A stretch of 64,000 nucleotides of DNA from Plantago major (lineage: Eukaryota > Streptophyta > Magnoliopsida > Lamiales > Plantaginaceae). The notes under the pieces are model-generated. The model was not told the DNA's origin. It saw only the letters and a list, made by a program, of their open reading frames with translations, and made no database searches. The position numbers were made by a program, and so were the translations under genes. Positions 10,301 to 21,938 of the stretch are shown here, in pieces (positions within the stretch are counted from its first letter, which is position 1; every line of letters begins with the position of its first letter). The stretch lies in assembly GCA_026545765.1 (NCBI GenBank), contig CM048841.1:73406217-73470216 (forward strand). Reading direction: 5' to 3'.

Positions 10301-12632
10301 TGTCTTAGTTTGAGAAAAATGATCAGAGATTTGTTCTTTGAAGAATATAGATATCTGAATGAAATACCTTCTCTGCAGAAGGTTCAGATACTTGTTCCTC
10401 AGAGACCTTGGAAGTCTCTGGATTCTTCTCTGAAGAGATAGACTTTTCAGTCTCTTCATTTTTCTTCCCAGTTAGAGCCTATTAGAAACAAACACTTATT
10501 AGTCAAGTGTATAAAGCACATATCTGAGTTATATCTTAAGGAATTATTTTCTACCTGTGAGACAAGTACCTGTTCCTTAAGTGATGAGGCTATGGAAGCC
10601 TCCTTCTCAGATTCTGAGGTAAGCTTTACAGCTTCCTCTTCTTGTTGTGTTTCTAAATCAGCCTATAACAAAGAAATTTCATTAAATAACAAGATTTATC
10701 AGACACAAAAATATCACAAGTAAAGAGTTAAACCATTTAGCTACCTGAGCAGGGTCAGGCTGATTGGTCTCTGGAACTTGTGACCCTTCCATACGTTGGT
10801 CTTGTTGTTCCATTTCAGCTTCTTTGTTTGAAGTTTCAGGTACTTCAGACCTTTCCTGAGTATGCAACTCAGTTGCCTCCCCTTGTTGATCATTCTTAGT
10901 AGATGTCTCAGTTTGATCCCTCTCATTGAGTTGGGGAACCTGTGCTTTTGCAGGATTTTCTTCAGCAAGGAAAGATGCTGGTATCTGTAACTCAAGTACC
11001 ATTTCATGATATCCACATCATTGTGGGTTGTTGTGCTTGAGATAGACTTTTGAGTGTTGAGGCAATGGCAGTATCCTCCAACACTAGAGTATCGCTCATC
11101 AGAGCATCTTCAATATGCTTCAGTCTTTCTTGCTCTGATGGTGTAATTTGTCCAGTGACCTTGGACACAGTTGCTTCTTCAGCAACATGTGAAACAGGTG
11201 CTTGTTCAGCAACCTGTGGTGTAGGTTCTTCTTTAGATACCTCTACACTAGTTACTTTTTCAGTAACCTTAGCCCTTTTTGATTTCTCTAGGACTTGAGA
11301 GATGACTAAATCATCATCTTCATCGTCAGAGCTCTCATCAGCATTAGGAACTGATTGGTCCATAATCCCTGCAGTTTCTGTAGATAGAGCTTGGTATCTA
11401 CCACTACTTTCTTTAGTAGCATTGATAAGTTCATCAGCAAGGCTTTCGGCAGTAGTCTTGACGTTTCTGAAAGCACTTTCTCTTGCTGAGTCTACTTGTT
11501 CAGTAGTCGATACCTCTTTTGCAGCATTGATGAGTTCATCTGCATTGATGAGTTCATCAGCAGTGGCGGCAGGTATCTGAGAATCGACAACCACAATGGG
11601 TGTGTCTTCTGATTTGCCATTAAACTTCTTTCGTGAAGTTCTGGGCTTTTTGGTCGCAACTTTTCCCTCAGATACCTCTTTAGTCTTTCGCTTGTTGGAA
11701 CCTTTCTGAGATCCAGTAACCTTTTTCATCAAGTTCGTATATTCATATTTGTAGAGTAGGTTACTGTTGGCTATGTCAGCCTTCTCTCTGAGCTCAATGC
11801 CAAGCTTCTCCAACAAGTAGCATATCTTTAGACCATAGCTCACTGTGTCCTTTGGCTCAGCAAGTTCCTTAGCGATTTTAGGCTCAAAGCCTTGAATCTT
11901 CTTTACAAACTTCATAAAGGCGTACTTGCCCCAATTGAAAGGGTTTTCCAGCCTTTTGTCTTGTTGTTGCAACAAGAACATCATCATCCAGCGTTCTTGG
12001 CTTATCTGGTCAGCAGCTCCTTGTAGACCATCAAAGCATCTGTGAAGAATGCATGACAACACATCCCAGTGAACTAACAGATGTCTGGTTCCGATGTCAG
12101 CAAGCTTGAAATCAGTGGGTGTATCTTGTTTATCAGTGTCCCACACACCACTGTACAGCTGTTTTACACCTTCAAGGAGATCTTCATCCTTGGTGTCTAT
12201 TTCAAAATCCTTTCCAAGATTTTGAAGATCAAACAACTTACAGAAAGTTGTTAAGTCTAAAAGGATTTCCTTTCCTTGGACCTTAGTTTTTATAGACACC
12301 ATTGCAGTGCCTTTAGAAATACAGGATATAATCCTAGAGTTGTTGTAGAATTCTAACACATCCAGTGAAGAAACTCCACTGGGAAGAGCAGATAAAAAAC
12401 CCTTGATTTGTGCCTTTTCAAGCATGTCAAGAATCAGTTTCCTATCAGCTTGGTTTTCAACAGCAGCCGTGAGGTACTCCTCAATCATGGCACCACCCCA
12501 AATCATCGTGTGATTTGAAGTCCAATGATCGGGATTAAAGTCTCCTACCAATCGATTGTTCACTATAACCAACTCTGGTGCTTCCTTTTCAGCAGTACCA
12601 GTGGTAGAAGATTGGGATTTCTGGGTAGACAA
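7354..12632 (-). pseudogene. Sirevirus A accessory (env-position) region, fossil
   Basis: This region lies downstream of pol, where Sireviruses carry an env-like gene. In element order it has: a 542-residue block (12632-11004) with IWGGAMIEEYL, LPSGVSSLDVLEFYNNS and NPFNWGKYAFMKFVKKIQGF, then a K/R-rich tail; a run of short exon-like blocks with AG and GT edges at about 10990-9850; an acidic block (9848-9186) with KEETDEND-like runs; and coiled-coil and basic blocks down to 7354, ending FGDRKFAD. I see no signal peptide or membrane segment, so envelope is a name by position only. The region is broken in a few places. I know of no assigned function; the parallel regions in B and E show it is a family feature. 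Confidence 0.75.
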
Positions 12633-12786
12633 ACGTTTAGGAGCTATCTCTTTATATAGTGCAAGTGTTTGAAAGTCTGAAAGAGATTTGGGTGAGATAT
12701 TACTGATTCTTTGCAGAAAAACTAACAGAGATTTGCAGAGGTTGAAGAATGGTTTTTGCTATTCTTGTGCAAGGCAAAATGTCGGA

Positions 12787-15700
12787 TTAGGCGAAAGTGA
12801 TTTCTTTTGCTAAAATCCTATATATATAGCAACGTAATTCTAACAAACATATACATACAAATTGGTTTTGTATGTACGTATCTGTGAATTGCAGTAAGGC
12901 GTGGATAAAAGTTTGTTCGGCATTAAATGCATAGTGGGCCACGTCTGAAAGTTGGTTTTCAGTGCCAATCTTGAGTACCTCTATATTGCCTTTTTCAACA
13001 TGATCTCTGATGAAGTGGTGTCTAACATCAATGTGCTTTGTTCTTGCATGAAACTTAGGATTCTGAGTTATGGAAATAGCACTTGTGTTGTCACAGAAAA
13101 TGGGAGTTTTCTCTTCATTGAGTCCATAGTCTCTGAGTTGTTGTTGTATCCACAATATATGTGAAGCACAACACCCAGCAGCAATATATTCAGCCTCTGT
13201 GGTAGATGTGGCAATTGAATTTTGTTTCTTGCTGAACCAAGATATCAATCTATCACCAAGAAATTGACAAGTTCCTGAGGTGCTTTTTCTATCAAGCAAT
13301 GATCCAGCATAGTCGGCATCTGAATAGCCAACCAAACTCAATCCACTATCTTTTGGATACCACAATTCAACTTCTACAATACCTTTTACATACCTCAATA
13401 TTTTCATAGCAATGTTGTAGTGTGATTGGATTGGATTTGTCTGAAATCTAGCACACACTCCAACTGCATATTGAATATCAGGTCTACTTGCAGTGAGGTA
13501 CAGTAGAGACCCAATCAATTTCCTATACTTGTGTTCTTCGACACTCTTGTCAGATTCAGTATAGGTCATTTTGGTTCCAATGCTCATAGGTATCTTAGCA
13601 TTCTTTTCAGAAGGCTTTAGATTGAACTTGTTGAGCATGTCTTTTGCATACTTTGTTTGACTAATGAATATTCCATCATTGAGTTGCTTGACTTGCAGCC
13701 CTAGGAAGTAATTCAATTCTCCCATTATGCTCATCTCAAATTTACATTTCATGAACATATACTTGAACTAAAAGTAGTTTCCCATCATGGTTCAATGTGA
13801 AGAGTGTTTTATCAACATCTCCTTTTTTGAAACCACTTTCTAGTAGGTATCTGGCCAATGTATCATACCATGCTCTTGGAGCTTGTTTCAGCCCGTACAG
13901 AGCTTTCTGAAGCTTATAGACCATCCTACTTTCTGAGGAAACTTCGAAACCTGGTGGTTGCTCAACATAGAATTCCTCAGCAAGTTCACCATTTAGGAAT
14001 GCACTCTTGACATCCATTTGATAAACTGTAAAGTCATTATGAGCTGCAAAGGCTAGAAAGAGTCTTATTGCATCCAATCTTGCAACTGGTGCATAAGATT
14101 CATCAAAATCTAGTCCTTCAGTCTGGGTGAATCCCTTGGCAACCAACCTAGCTTTGTTTCTAGTTATTTCACCAGACTCATTCATTTTGTTTCTGAAAAC
14201 CCACTTGGTTCCGATTACAGATATTCTGTCAACAAATGGAACCAGTTTCCAAACTTTGTTTCTCTCAAATTGATCCAACTCTTCTTGCATTGCAGAGATC
14301 AATTCTTGATCCTTTAATGCTTCTTCTATAGTTTTAGGTTCAATATTTGATATGAAACATCTATAGAGACAATTTGCATTTTCAGCGATTGCTCTTCTAG
14401 TTCTAACTCCTTGGTCTATGGGACCAATCACATCCTTTGCAGGATGATTTCTTATCCATTTCATAATGGGTTTTGAACTAGTAGGATCAATACCATTTTG
14501 ATTTGAATGTGAATTAATATGATCTTGATGGGATACTTGTGCAGTATGAGATATCTGACACATGGAAAATGCCATAGATATCTGACACTCTTTCAGTGTT
14601 AGAGATATCTGGAACTTGCATTTCAACAATCTCATTTTCAGATACCTCTTCATGATGAAGGTTCTCAGTAACATGTTCCATTTCTGGAATTCTCATAGGA
14701 AAGTCTTCATCATGTCTTAGAGTCATCTGGTTGTTACTAAGCATAGGTTGCTTTTCATCGTCAGACTCATCCTCTAATTGAATGATAGAATTATTTTCTT
14801 TTGAGGATCCTTTTTCAGAATCTTTAATCATCAGTTCTTTGAACCTATCTGAGAGATCATCATACAAGAGTACTTTCTTGTTTCCTTCATAGAATACTAC
14901 ATGAACAGATTCCTCAATCTTTTGCGTTCTTTTGTTGTAGATTCTATAGGCTTTGCTATTCAGAGAATAACCAAGAAATACTCCTTCATTTGCCTTTGGT
15001 TAAAATGTTCTCAAGTATTCTTTTCCATTGTTAAGAACGAAACATCTGCAACCAAACACCCTTAGATGTTTGATACTAGGGGGTCTACCATTGAAAAGCT
15101 CATAAGGAGTTTTGTCATGGTGTTTGTTAATCAAACATCTATTTTGAGTGTAGCATGCTGTGTTTACAGCTTCAACCCAATAGATTTCACTTATTTCACT
15201 GTCAGCAAGCATTGTTCTTGCCGCTTCTTTCAGGGTCCTATTCTTTCTTTCAGCAACACCATTTTGTTGTGGTGTCCTTACAGAAGATAGTTGATGTTGT
15301 ATACCTTTGGTGTAAAACTCTTTTATGTCGTTCACAAACTCAGCATACGGTGCCTTTCGATTACAGATACCTTGCATTTTTCATGACTTCGAGCTTATTA
15401 AGCAAGTTAGGTATCTCAACCCTTGCATCAGATTTGTGTTTGAGAAAGACAACCCAAGTGAATCTTGAGTAATCATCAACAACAACCAGACCATACTTCT
15501 TTCCTGCATAACTAGTTACAGAGGATTCAAAAAGATCCATATGTAACATTTGCAGTGGCCTTTCACTGGAATGTCTAGTTTTAGACTTGAAAGATGTTTT
15601 GGATTGTTTTCCCAATTGGCAAGCTGAGCATACACCTACTTTTCTATATGCCATTTTGGGTAAACCAACCACCAACTCTTTCTTGGCTAGCTTGTTCAGA

Positions 15701-16164
15701 GTTTTGAAATTCAAGTGACTCATTCTTTTATGACATAGCCAATTTTCTTCAGTGTGGCCAGATTGACTCACCATGAGACATTCTTCAGTTGTGGCGAATG
15801 CCCAATCAACAACATAAAGATTTCCTTTACGCCTTGCAACCAAGACTGTCTGCTTTGACTCATTGTCAATCACTTTACATAGTTTTGACTTGATCTTGAC
15901 AGTGTACCCTTTGTCTACTAGTTGACTCATGCTTAGGAGATTATATTTCAATCCCATTACATGTAGTACTTCAGAGATTGTAAGGGCTCCAAACTTCAGA
16001 TTGCCAAATCCTATGGTTGGATTTTCTTCTCCTCCAGCAAACCTGATAATTGGTCCATCATTGCACTTTCTGTAGTCAATCAGATTTGCTTTGTCTCCTG
16101 TCATGTGCTTCCCACATCCACTATCAAAATGCCACTTTGGATTAGTCTTTAGAGTGTTCTGCAC
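12787..16164 (-). pseudogene. Sirevirus A pol: protease, integrase, RT, RNase H (fossil)
   Basis: In element order the Copia arrangement is clear: aspartic protease with WHFDSGCGKHMTGD (near 16130), GAG-pre-integrase zinc domain with HLNFKTLNKL and CSACQLGK, integrase core with HMDLFESSVTSYAGKKYG, TPQQNGVAERKNRTLKEAA and the Copia tail, reverse transcriptase with [16 protein letters not shown] and [11 protein letters not shown], and RNase H with SRPDIQYAVG and KHIDVRHHFIRDHV. Integrase ahead of reverse transcriptase is diagnostic for Copia. The frame is broken in about five places. The product would have processed Gag, copied the RNA and inserted the DNA. Confidence 0.93.
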
Positions 16165-16182
16165 AAAACAGGAAACAGGAGA

Positions 16183-18698
16183 TTAGGTTCTTATATCAGC
16201 AATGGAATCATCTGGACTAAAGCATCTTCCAGTAGGAATCCATTTCTTAATGAATTTCTTAGGAACATTCTTTTGTCTAACAGGAATATAGGGAGGAATT
16301 CTAGTTAAATGATTAGTATCATTGTTATCAAGAACTATTTTCTTCCTTGGTGTGTTCCTAGGTGCTCCATTTGGTGCTTTCAAATACCTGTCAGGTTTCA
16401 GAGTCTGCTTCTCAGCAAACTTAGCTTTCCTTGCCAGATTTCTTCTAGCCCTGGCATTCAGATTTTCAGTGGCTTGACTCATCTTCCACTTCTCATAATT
16501 GTCGTGAGCAATTCTAGCCTTTAACCATCATTCTTGCTCTTGTTTATACTCACGAGCAAGTTGTTTCCCGATGGCTTTATAGCCAATACCATTCCGTGCA
16601 CCTGGTGCTATCTGAGTTCTCATCTCAACAGCTTTGCTAGTCTCTGGGTAGTCTATTTTCTTTCCAGAAAACGTGATATAGGAGAATTTGCCAGCTCCTG
16701 CAATTCTTCCTTTCTGAGAGACATAGCACTGTGGGTGATTACACTTTTCAGTGTTATGTTTCTTTTCAGAAACATTCCTAACATATTTCTTTTGGACTTG
16801 TTTTTCCCACAAAGATTTGGTCGCAACTGCCTTTCCTTTGTCAACAACCTTAGCTTTCTGACCGATATTGTAGGTTGTTTGGGAACCACCTTGTTGAGCA
16901 CTGACAAATGCTCTTCTTTCATCACTCTTATTTAGAGTGGTAGAACTATTTATTTGTGTGTCCAGCCCAAGTCCTCTCTTTTCTGAAGGATCTCTTAAAT
17001 AAGATTGTACTTCAGTAAGAGTGTCACTAGCTTTGGCATAAGATTGAAAATATAGTTCTTTCTTTTTGAGTTCTTCATTCTCAGAAAGAAGATCTTCACA
17101 TTTCTTTTGAAGATTGGCTAATGCTTCTTCATGTGACTTTTCAGTCTCAGATATCTGAGCTTTGAGAGATGCAATTTCGGCATCCTTTTCCTCAGATATC
17201 TTGAGTAATTTTGAATTTTCCTTTTCAAGAGAATTCTTTTCTTCTTCAAAGATTTCGGCTCTAGCTCGGACCATTAGAAACTCTCTTTCGTAAAGATCAA
17301 GCTCTCTTCTGAGATGTTCCAGATCTTTGATTCCTTCCTCATCACTTTCATATGTATAACAAGAAGTATGTGTTACCTCATCAGCCATTAGACAAGGTTG
17401 AATGTTGGAGATATCTGGGAAGATTTCTTCAGCCACTCCACACACTTCTTTCTTCTTTTGACCAAAGTCAATCACTTCATGAGAAACACTGCACATTTCT
17501 GGAGAAGGCAGTGTGGAATCATCTGAGTCTTCATCCTCAGAATCAGACTCAATGTCTAGAGCATCCAGTTGGAGTTGAATCTTTTTCCTTTCTTCAGTGA
17601 GCATAGCTCTCTGACTTCTCTTGAAGTTTCTTCTATCTTTCTTGTCACCTGTCTTTAGTTTGTTGAAGGCAGGGCAATCCTTCTTCAAATGACCAGGTTT
17701 CTGACAATAGAAATAGACATCGTTTCCGATTTCTGCTTCCTCAGTACTTGATGCTTTCTGAGCCGGCTTGTTCAGCGAGCTTTGCATATTTTTGTACTGG
17801 TGATAGTTTGAGCCTAGATGCTTTTTCAGCTTCTCTTTGGCTTTTCTTCTATCTATTTCCCGACTGACATATTTTCTCATTTGCTTGACAACAAGAGAAT
17901 CCTCAGTCACCTCCTTGCCTTCCTTCTTTTCAGAAGTTCCTTGAGCAACTAGAGCAACATTCTGCAACTTTTCAGTTGTTTGTTCTCTTTGAGTTGTCTC
18001 ATAGTCAACAATGGCAAGGTGAGAGAAAAGTTCCACTGGAGTGATATCTGGCATTCCTTGGCTAAAGTAGAAAAACTTTGTGTGCTCCCAGTTATGATTT
18101 AGACTTCTCACAATAGTCTTAATCTTTTCTGACTGGGTATATCTATTACTTTCACCAAGTGCAGCCATGTCACTCATAAGTGTTGTAAACTGGAAATCTA
18201 GTTCTTCAAGAGTCTCTGTGGGACCTTGTTTAAAGTTTTGGAATTTGAGCTTCAAAACTTCGAACTTATTTTCCTTCGTTTTCTCAGTGCCGGCACAGAT
18301 TTCTTTAATCATTTGCCAGGCCACTTTCGCCATATTTGCACCCCACAGTTTACACTGTATGTGCTCTGGAGTAGAACGTATGATGATATTACGAGCCTGA
18401 CCATCCAGTCGATTTCTCTTGGCATCTTCCGATGTCCAGAGCTCTCTGGGCTTTGGTTTGTAAATAACTTGACTAGCAGGTCTCCCACTGGTTGACGCAT
18501 CTGTGAAGACCCATCGCTTTGTTCTCTGTCTCTACCATTAGAAACCTCCAGGACTTGCATGAGTTGTTGAATGACTATTAGGCCATTCTTTATTACGTCG
18601 ATCATTTCGTCACTGATGGCTTCTAGGTGGAGCATCATGTTGTTCTTCCATTTCTCATAATTTTCTGGCTTGAGAATTGGGGCGTCACTTAAAGACAT
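16183..18698 (-). pseudogene. Sirevirus A gag (fossil)
   Basis: The region starts MSLSDAPILKPENYEKWKNN, the N-terminal Copia gag signature (a short sequence then a W-containing motif). It has a CCHC zinc knuckle CFYCQKPGHLKKDCPAF near 17690-17730, a long coiled coil (about 17000-17350) and a basic C-terminal region. A very long Gag with coiled coil is usual for Sireviruses. It forms the particle shell and binds element RNA in the cytoplasm. A few breaks separate the N-terminal part, the central 601-residue block and the C-terminal part. Confidence 0.9.
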
Positions 18699-18802
18699 CC
18701 TGCAGCAAACACACTAAACAAACAAATCAAGTGTAGGTGAAAAGAAGTTAGTAGGCACTTATCTGGGATCTAGGTTCAGTGCAGAAGGCTTGGGAACCTC
18801 CA

Positions 18803-18814
18803 GCTCTGATACCA
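18803..18814 (-). promoter_or_regulatory. Sirevirus A primer-binding site (tRNA-iMet)
   Basis: In element sense TGGTATCAGAGC lies 2 bases after the 5' LTR. It matches the 3' end of plant initiator tRNA-Met, the usual primer for Copia elements. Confidence 0.92.
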
Positions 18815-18816
18815 CT

Positions 18817-20167
18817 TGTTGGTCCAGATAACGGTAAAGTAAAAGACTAGAGGGGGGTGAATAGTCTTTTAAAACTTTTGTCGATAAACACGGTTTCTCA
18901 AATATCTGTGAAGATATTTGATACTTAATTTCAGAGAGCGGAAGACTTTTCTGTGATAAGTACACGTGCTCAGCAAGATAGGTGTAAATACTTTGCAAGG
19001 TAAATAAAGCAAGTAATAAAATGCAGAAAGTAAATAACACAAGTCTTTTTATAGTGGTATCTGAAGGTGGCGTAATCCTTCAACTAATCCACCTCGGCCT
19101 TTCTCAGACCTAGAATCCACTAAGACAGATAATTGATGTAACCTTACAAATATCTTCTCTCGATTCCTAATTACACTAGGTTCCCAACCAAGTGTTCCCC
19201 TTGAGTTATTCCCCGGCTTTCACAACCAAGTACTTCCTGTACTCAGAAACCTCTTTCCTGGAGTTGTTCCTTAGTTTCCCAAACTAAGTACTTCCTGTAC
19301 TCCATGCCAATTAAGGTGTTGGTTAAGGTAGTTTGTCAGGTGAGCTTCTTTAATAACTTGTTCAGTTATGCAGATAGCTCTAAGAATCAAGTATACTTAA
19401 TACACTTTACAATGTATGGTATCTTATTCTTTACTGACCCAAGTCTATGATAAATGTTCAAGAGAATGAATCTCAGATATCAAATCTTAATTCAACTCTT
19501 TCACAAATGGCAATGCTTGTTAAGGATCAGGACACTTAGAACTTTTGTGCTACTTAGAATCAAGAGCTTTGGTCGCAACAGAAAGCTTGAAGGTAAGTAG
19601 TGTGCTTGAGAGAGCTTGTGTGAGAGTATTCAATGCTAGTTCAAGGTGTGTTCAATGTTCTAAGGTATGTTCTCAAGCAGTCTAAGTGTTGATATTTATA
19701 GATGAATTTGAGTGCCATTTGAATAGTATCCGTTAGGCTTAAATCAAATTCAAACTATTGATATCTGAGTATAGTAGTGTAGTACGTTTGTCTTCTTCTT
19801 CAGAAGCTACCGTTTTTGCTCAGACATTTCTGTATGCGCATTCAATGCATTGTACTATACTTTGTCCTGTAGTGCCAACGGAACTATGCATTGTATAAGA
19901 GATCTTATACTATCAGAGTTCTCTAATGCTTTGCACGTCCTTTTCCAGAGATTATCACAATTCCAGATACCACTTGTTGAAACAACTTGTTATAATATAT
20001 TTCTTTCCAGAAACATAGTTTATGTCCAAGGTATCTGAGTGTAGATATCTGTGGGCACTTTCCTCGTTTCAGAAACCTTTTATTTCTCATATATCTTTTG
20101 CAATACTGTTTATTTAAAAACGCTTGTGTCTTCAAGATATCTGGTCAAAGGTATCTAAAAAATCTTG
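18817..20167 (-). repeat. Sirevirus A 5' LTR, inner part (split by B)
   Basis: This is the primer-site-proximal 1351 bases of A's 5' LTR. It ends at TCTTG (20163-20167), where Sirevirus B begins; the remaining 257 bases resume at 35144. The sequence tracks the 3' LTR closely. Confidence 0.95.
19693..19700 (-). promoter_or_regulatory. Sirevirus A 5' LTR TATA box
   Basis: In element sense TATAAATA, preceded by ATTCATC and followed by TCAACACTTAGAC, is conserved at the same place in every LTR of the window. It is the likely U3 promoter box, now separated from upstream U3 by B. Confidence 0.65.
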
Positions 20168-20620
20168 TGTTAGGAAATTTGTTAGATATTTTGTTAGAAA
20201 TATCTGTTTAGATTTTGATCAGCAACATGATGACTTATCTTAGTCTCAGAAAGGTGATTAGTACTCTTGGTTCACTTGAACATTGTAAAAGAGGAAACCC
20301 ACTAAGTATGATAGTCTAGCTAATCTTGTATAGGATGTTAGGTCTCAAAATGTAAATTTTATTTTATGAAGAGAAGACCAAGAAGAAGACATCCAAGCAG
20401 AACAAGTTCAACGACATTGAAGACTTGAAGAAACTGCACAAGGTTACTGAAACAGTTTTCCAGATACCTTGGCCAGATATCTTGAAGACACGAATAGTTT
20501 TAAACAAACTGTGTCACAAGAGATATCTGAGAAATAAAAGGTCTATCTGAAAACAAGGAAAGTGTCCACAGATATCTATTCTCAGATACCTTGAGGTTTA
20601 ACCACATTTCTGAAAAAGAA

Positions 20621-20621
<1 letters not shown>

Positions 20622-20685
<64 letters not shown>
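20622..20685. repeat. (AT)n microsatellite
   Basis: About 60 bases of almost pure AT repeat (one AC interruption near its left end) replace what is only AAATATATATATTG in the 3' LTR of the same element. The expansion therefore happened after insertion of B. Confidence 0.9.
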
Positions 20686-20686
<1 letters not shown>

Positions 20687-20964
20687 CAAACAAAGTTGTT
20701 TCAATAAAAGTGGTATCTGAAGATAAAGATAAGAACGTGCAAAGATTCAGAGAAATCTGATCAAGGTTGTCTCGACATAAAGCATAGTTCGTTGGCACTA
20801 CAAGACAAAAGTATAGTACATTGCATTAAATGCACTGACAGAGATTCGAACAAAAGCAACGGTAGCTTCAAGAAGAAGACAAACTCATAAGATTATACAT
20901 GATATCAATAGTTTGAATTTGATTTGCTTCAACGGATGCTATTCAAATGACACTCAAATTCATC

Positions 20965-20972
20965 TATAAATA
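20965..20972 (+). promoter_or_regulatory. Sirevirus B 5' LTR TATA box
   Basis: TATAAATA in the conserved ATTCATC...TCAACACTTAGAC setting, about 860 bases before the LTR end. This is the presumed promoter of B. The same box is at 34250-34257 in the 3' LTR. Confidence 0.6.
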
Positions 20973-21828
20973 TCAACACTTAGACGCTTGAAAAGACACC
21001 TAATGTAACACATATCTTAATCTCAAGCAAACTACTTACTCTCAAAGCTTTACATGCGACCAAAGCTCTTGATCTTGAGTAACACTAAAGTTCTAAGTGT
21101 CCCGATCCTAAACAATCACAACTATCTGTGAAAGAGTTGAATCAAAAGATCAAGTATCTGAGATTCATTCTCTTGAACACTTATCTAAGACTTGGGTCAG
21201 TAAAAAGAACAAGACACCATACATTGCAAAGTGTATTAAGTATACTTGATTCACAGAGCTATCTGATTAACTAAAAAGTTATTAAGAAGCTCATCTGACA
21301 ACTCAAACCAAAACCAACACCATCATTTGGCGTGGAGTATGTGAAGTACTTAGTTTGAGAAACTAAGGAATAACTCAAGGTTATTGCACAGAAGTACTTA
21401 GCTTGGGAAGCTAGGAATAACTCAAAAGGTTTCGAGTGCAGAAGTACTTGGTGAAAGCCGGGAACAACTCAGGGGGAACATTTGGTTGGGAACCATCTGT
21501 TTAAGGAATCTTAGAATAGGATTTTTGTAAGGTGACCTCAATTATCTATTCTAGTGAATTCTAGGTCTTTGGAAGACCGAAGTGGATTAGTTGGAGGATT
21601 ACGCCACCTCCAGATACCACTATACTTGTGTTATTTACTTTTCTCACTTACTTGTCAAACACACACACACACTTTAACTGCTTCGCACTTATCTATCTTA
21701 AGTCTTCCGCTCGAATCTAAGTATCGATATCTACTCAGATATCTGAGAAATAGTGTTTATCGACAAAAGTTTTAAAAGACTATTCACCCCCCTCTAGTCT
21801 TTTACTTTGCCGATATCTGACCAACAAG

Positions 21829-21840
21829 TGGTATCAGAAA
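21829..21840 (+). promoter_or_regulatory. Sirevirus B primer-binding site
   Basis: TGGTATCAGA, 2 bases after the LTR, matches the initiator tRNA-Met 3' end used by A and E; the last bases have drifted. Confidence 0.85.
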
Positions 21841-21938
21841 GAGGTTCACAAGCTCAGACCGAACCTAGATCCCCAGATAGGTGAAGGAACTTTGTCCATT
21901 TTCGAGGACTATTTAATTTGTGTGTTAAGTGTGCAGGA

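Larger units (their letters stand above)
20168..21826 (+). repeat. Sirevirus B 5' LTR
   Basis: This 1659-base repeat runs from TGTTAGGAAATTTG to GACCAACA. Its first 400 or so bases are almost identical to the 3' LTR. It then holds an AT dinucleotide expansion and, after about 20,780, many small differences in which CTG or CAG of the 3' LTR read CG. The left edge carries extra TTTGTTAG-type repeats that A and E lack. Confidence 0.93.

Noticed and set aside
18803-18814. tRNA-like sequence TGGTATCAGAGC as a tRNA gene
   Set aside because: It is only a primer-binding site next to an LTR; there is no cloverleaf around it. The same holds for 21,829, 58,770 and 38,414.
20598-20798. Minus-strand frame with a run of I and Y residues
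   Set aside because: It is the translation of the AT microsatellite in the B LTR.
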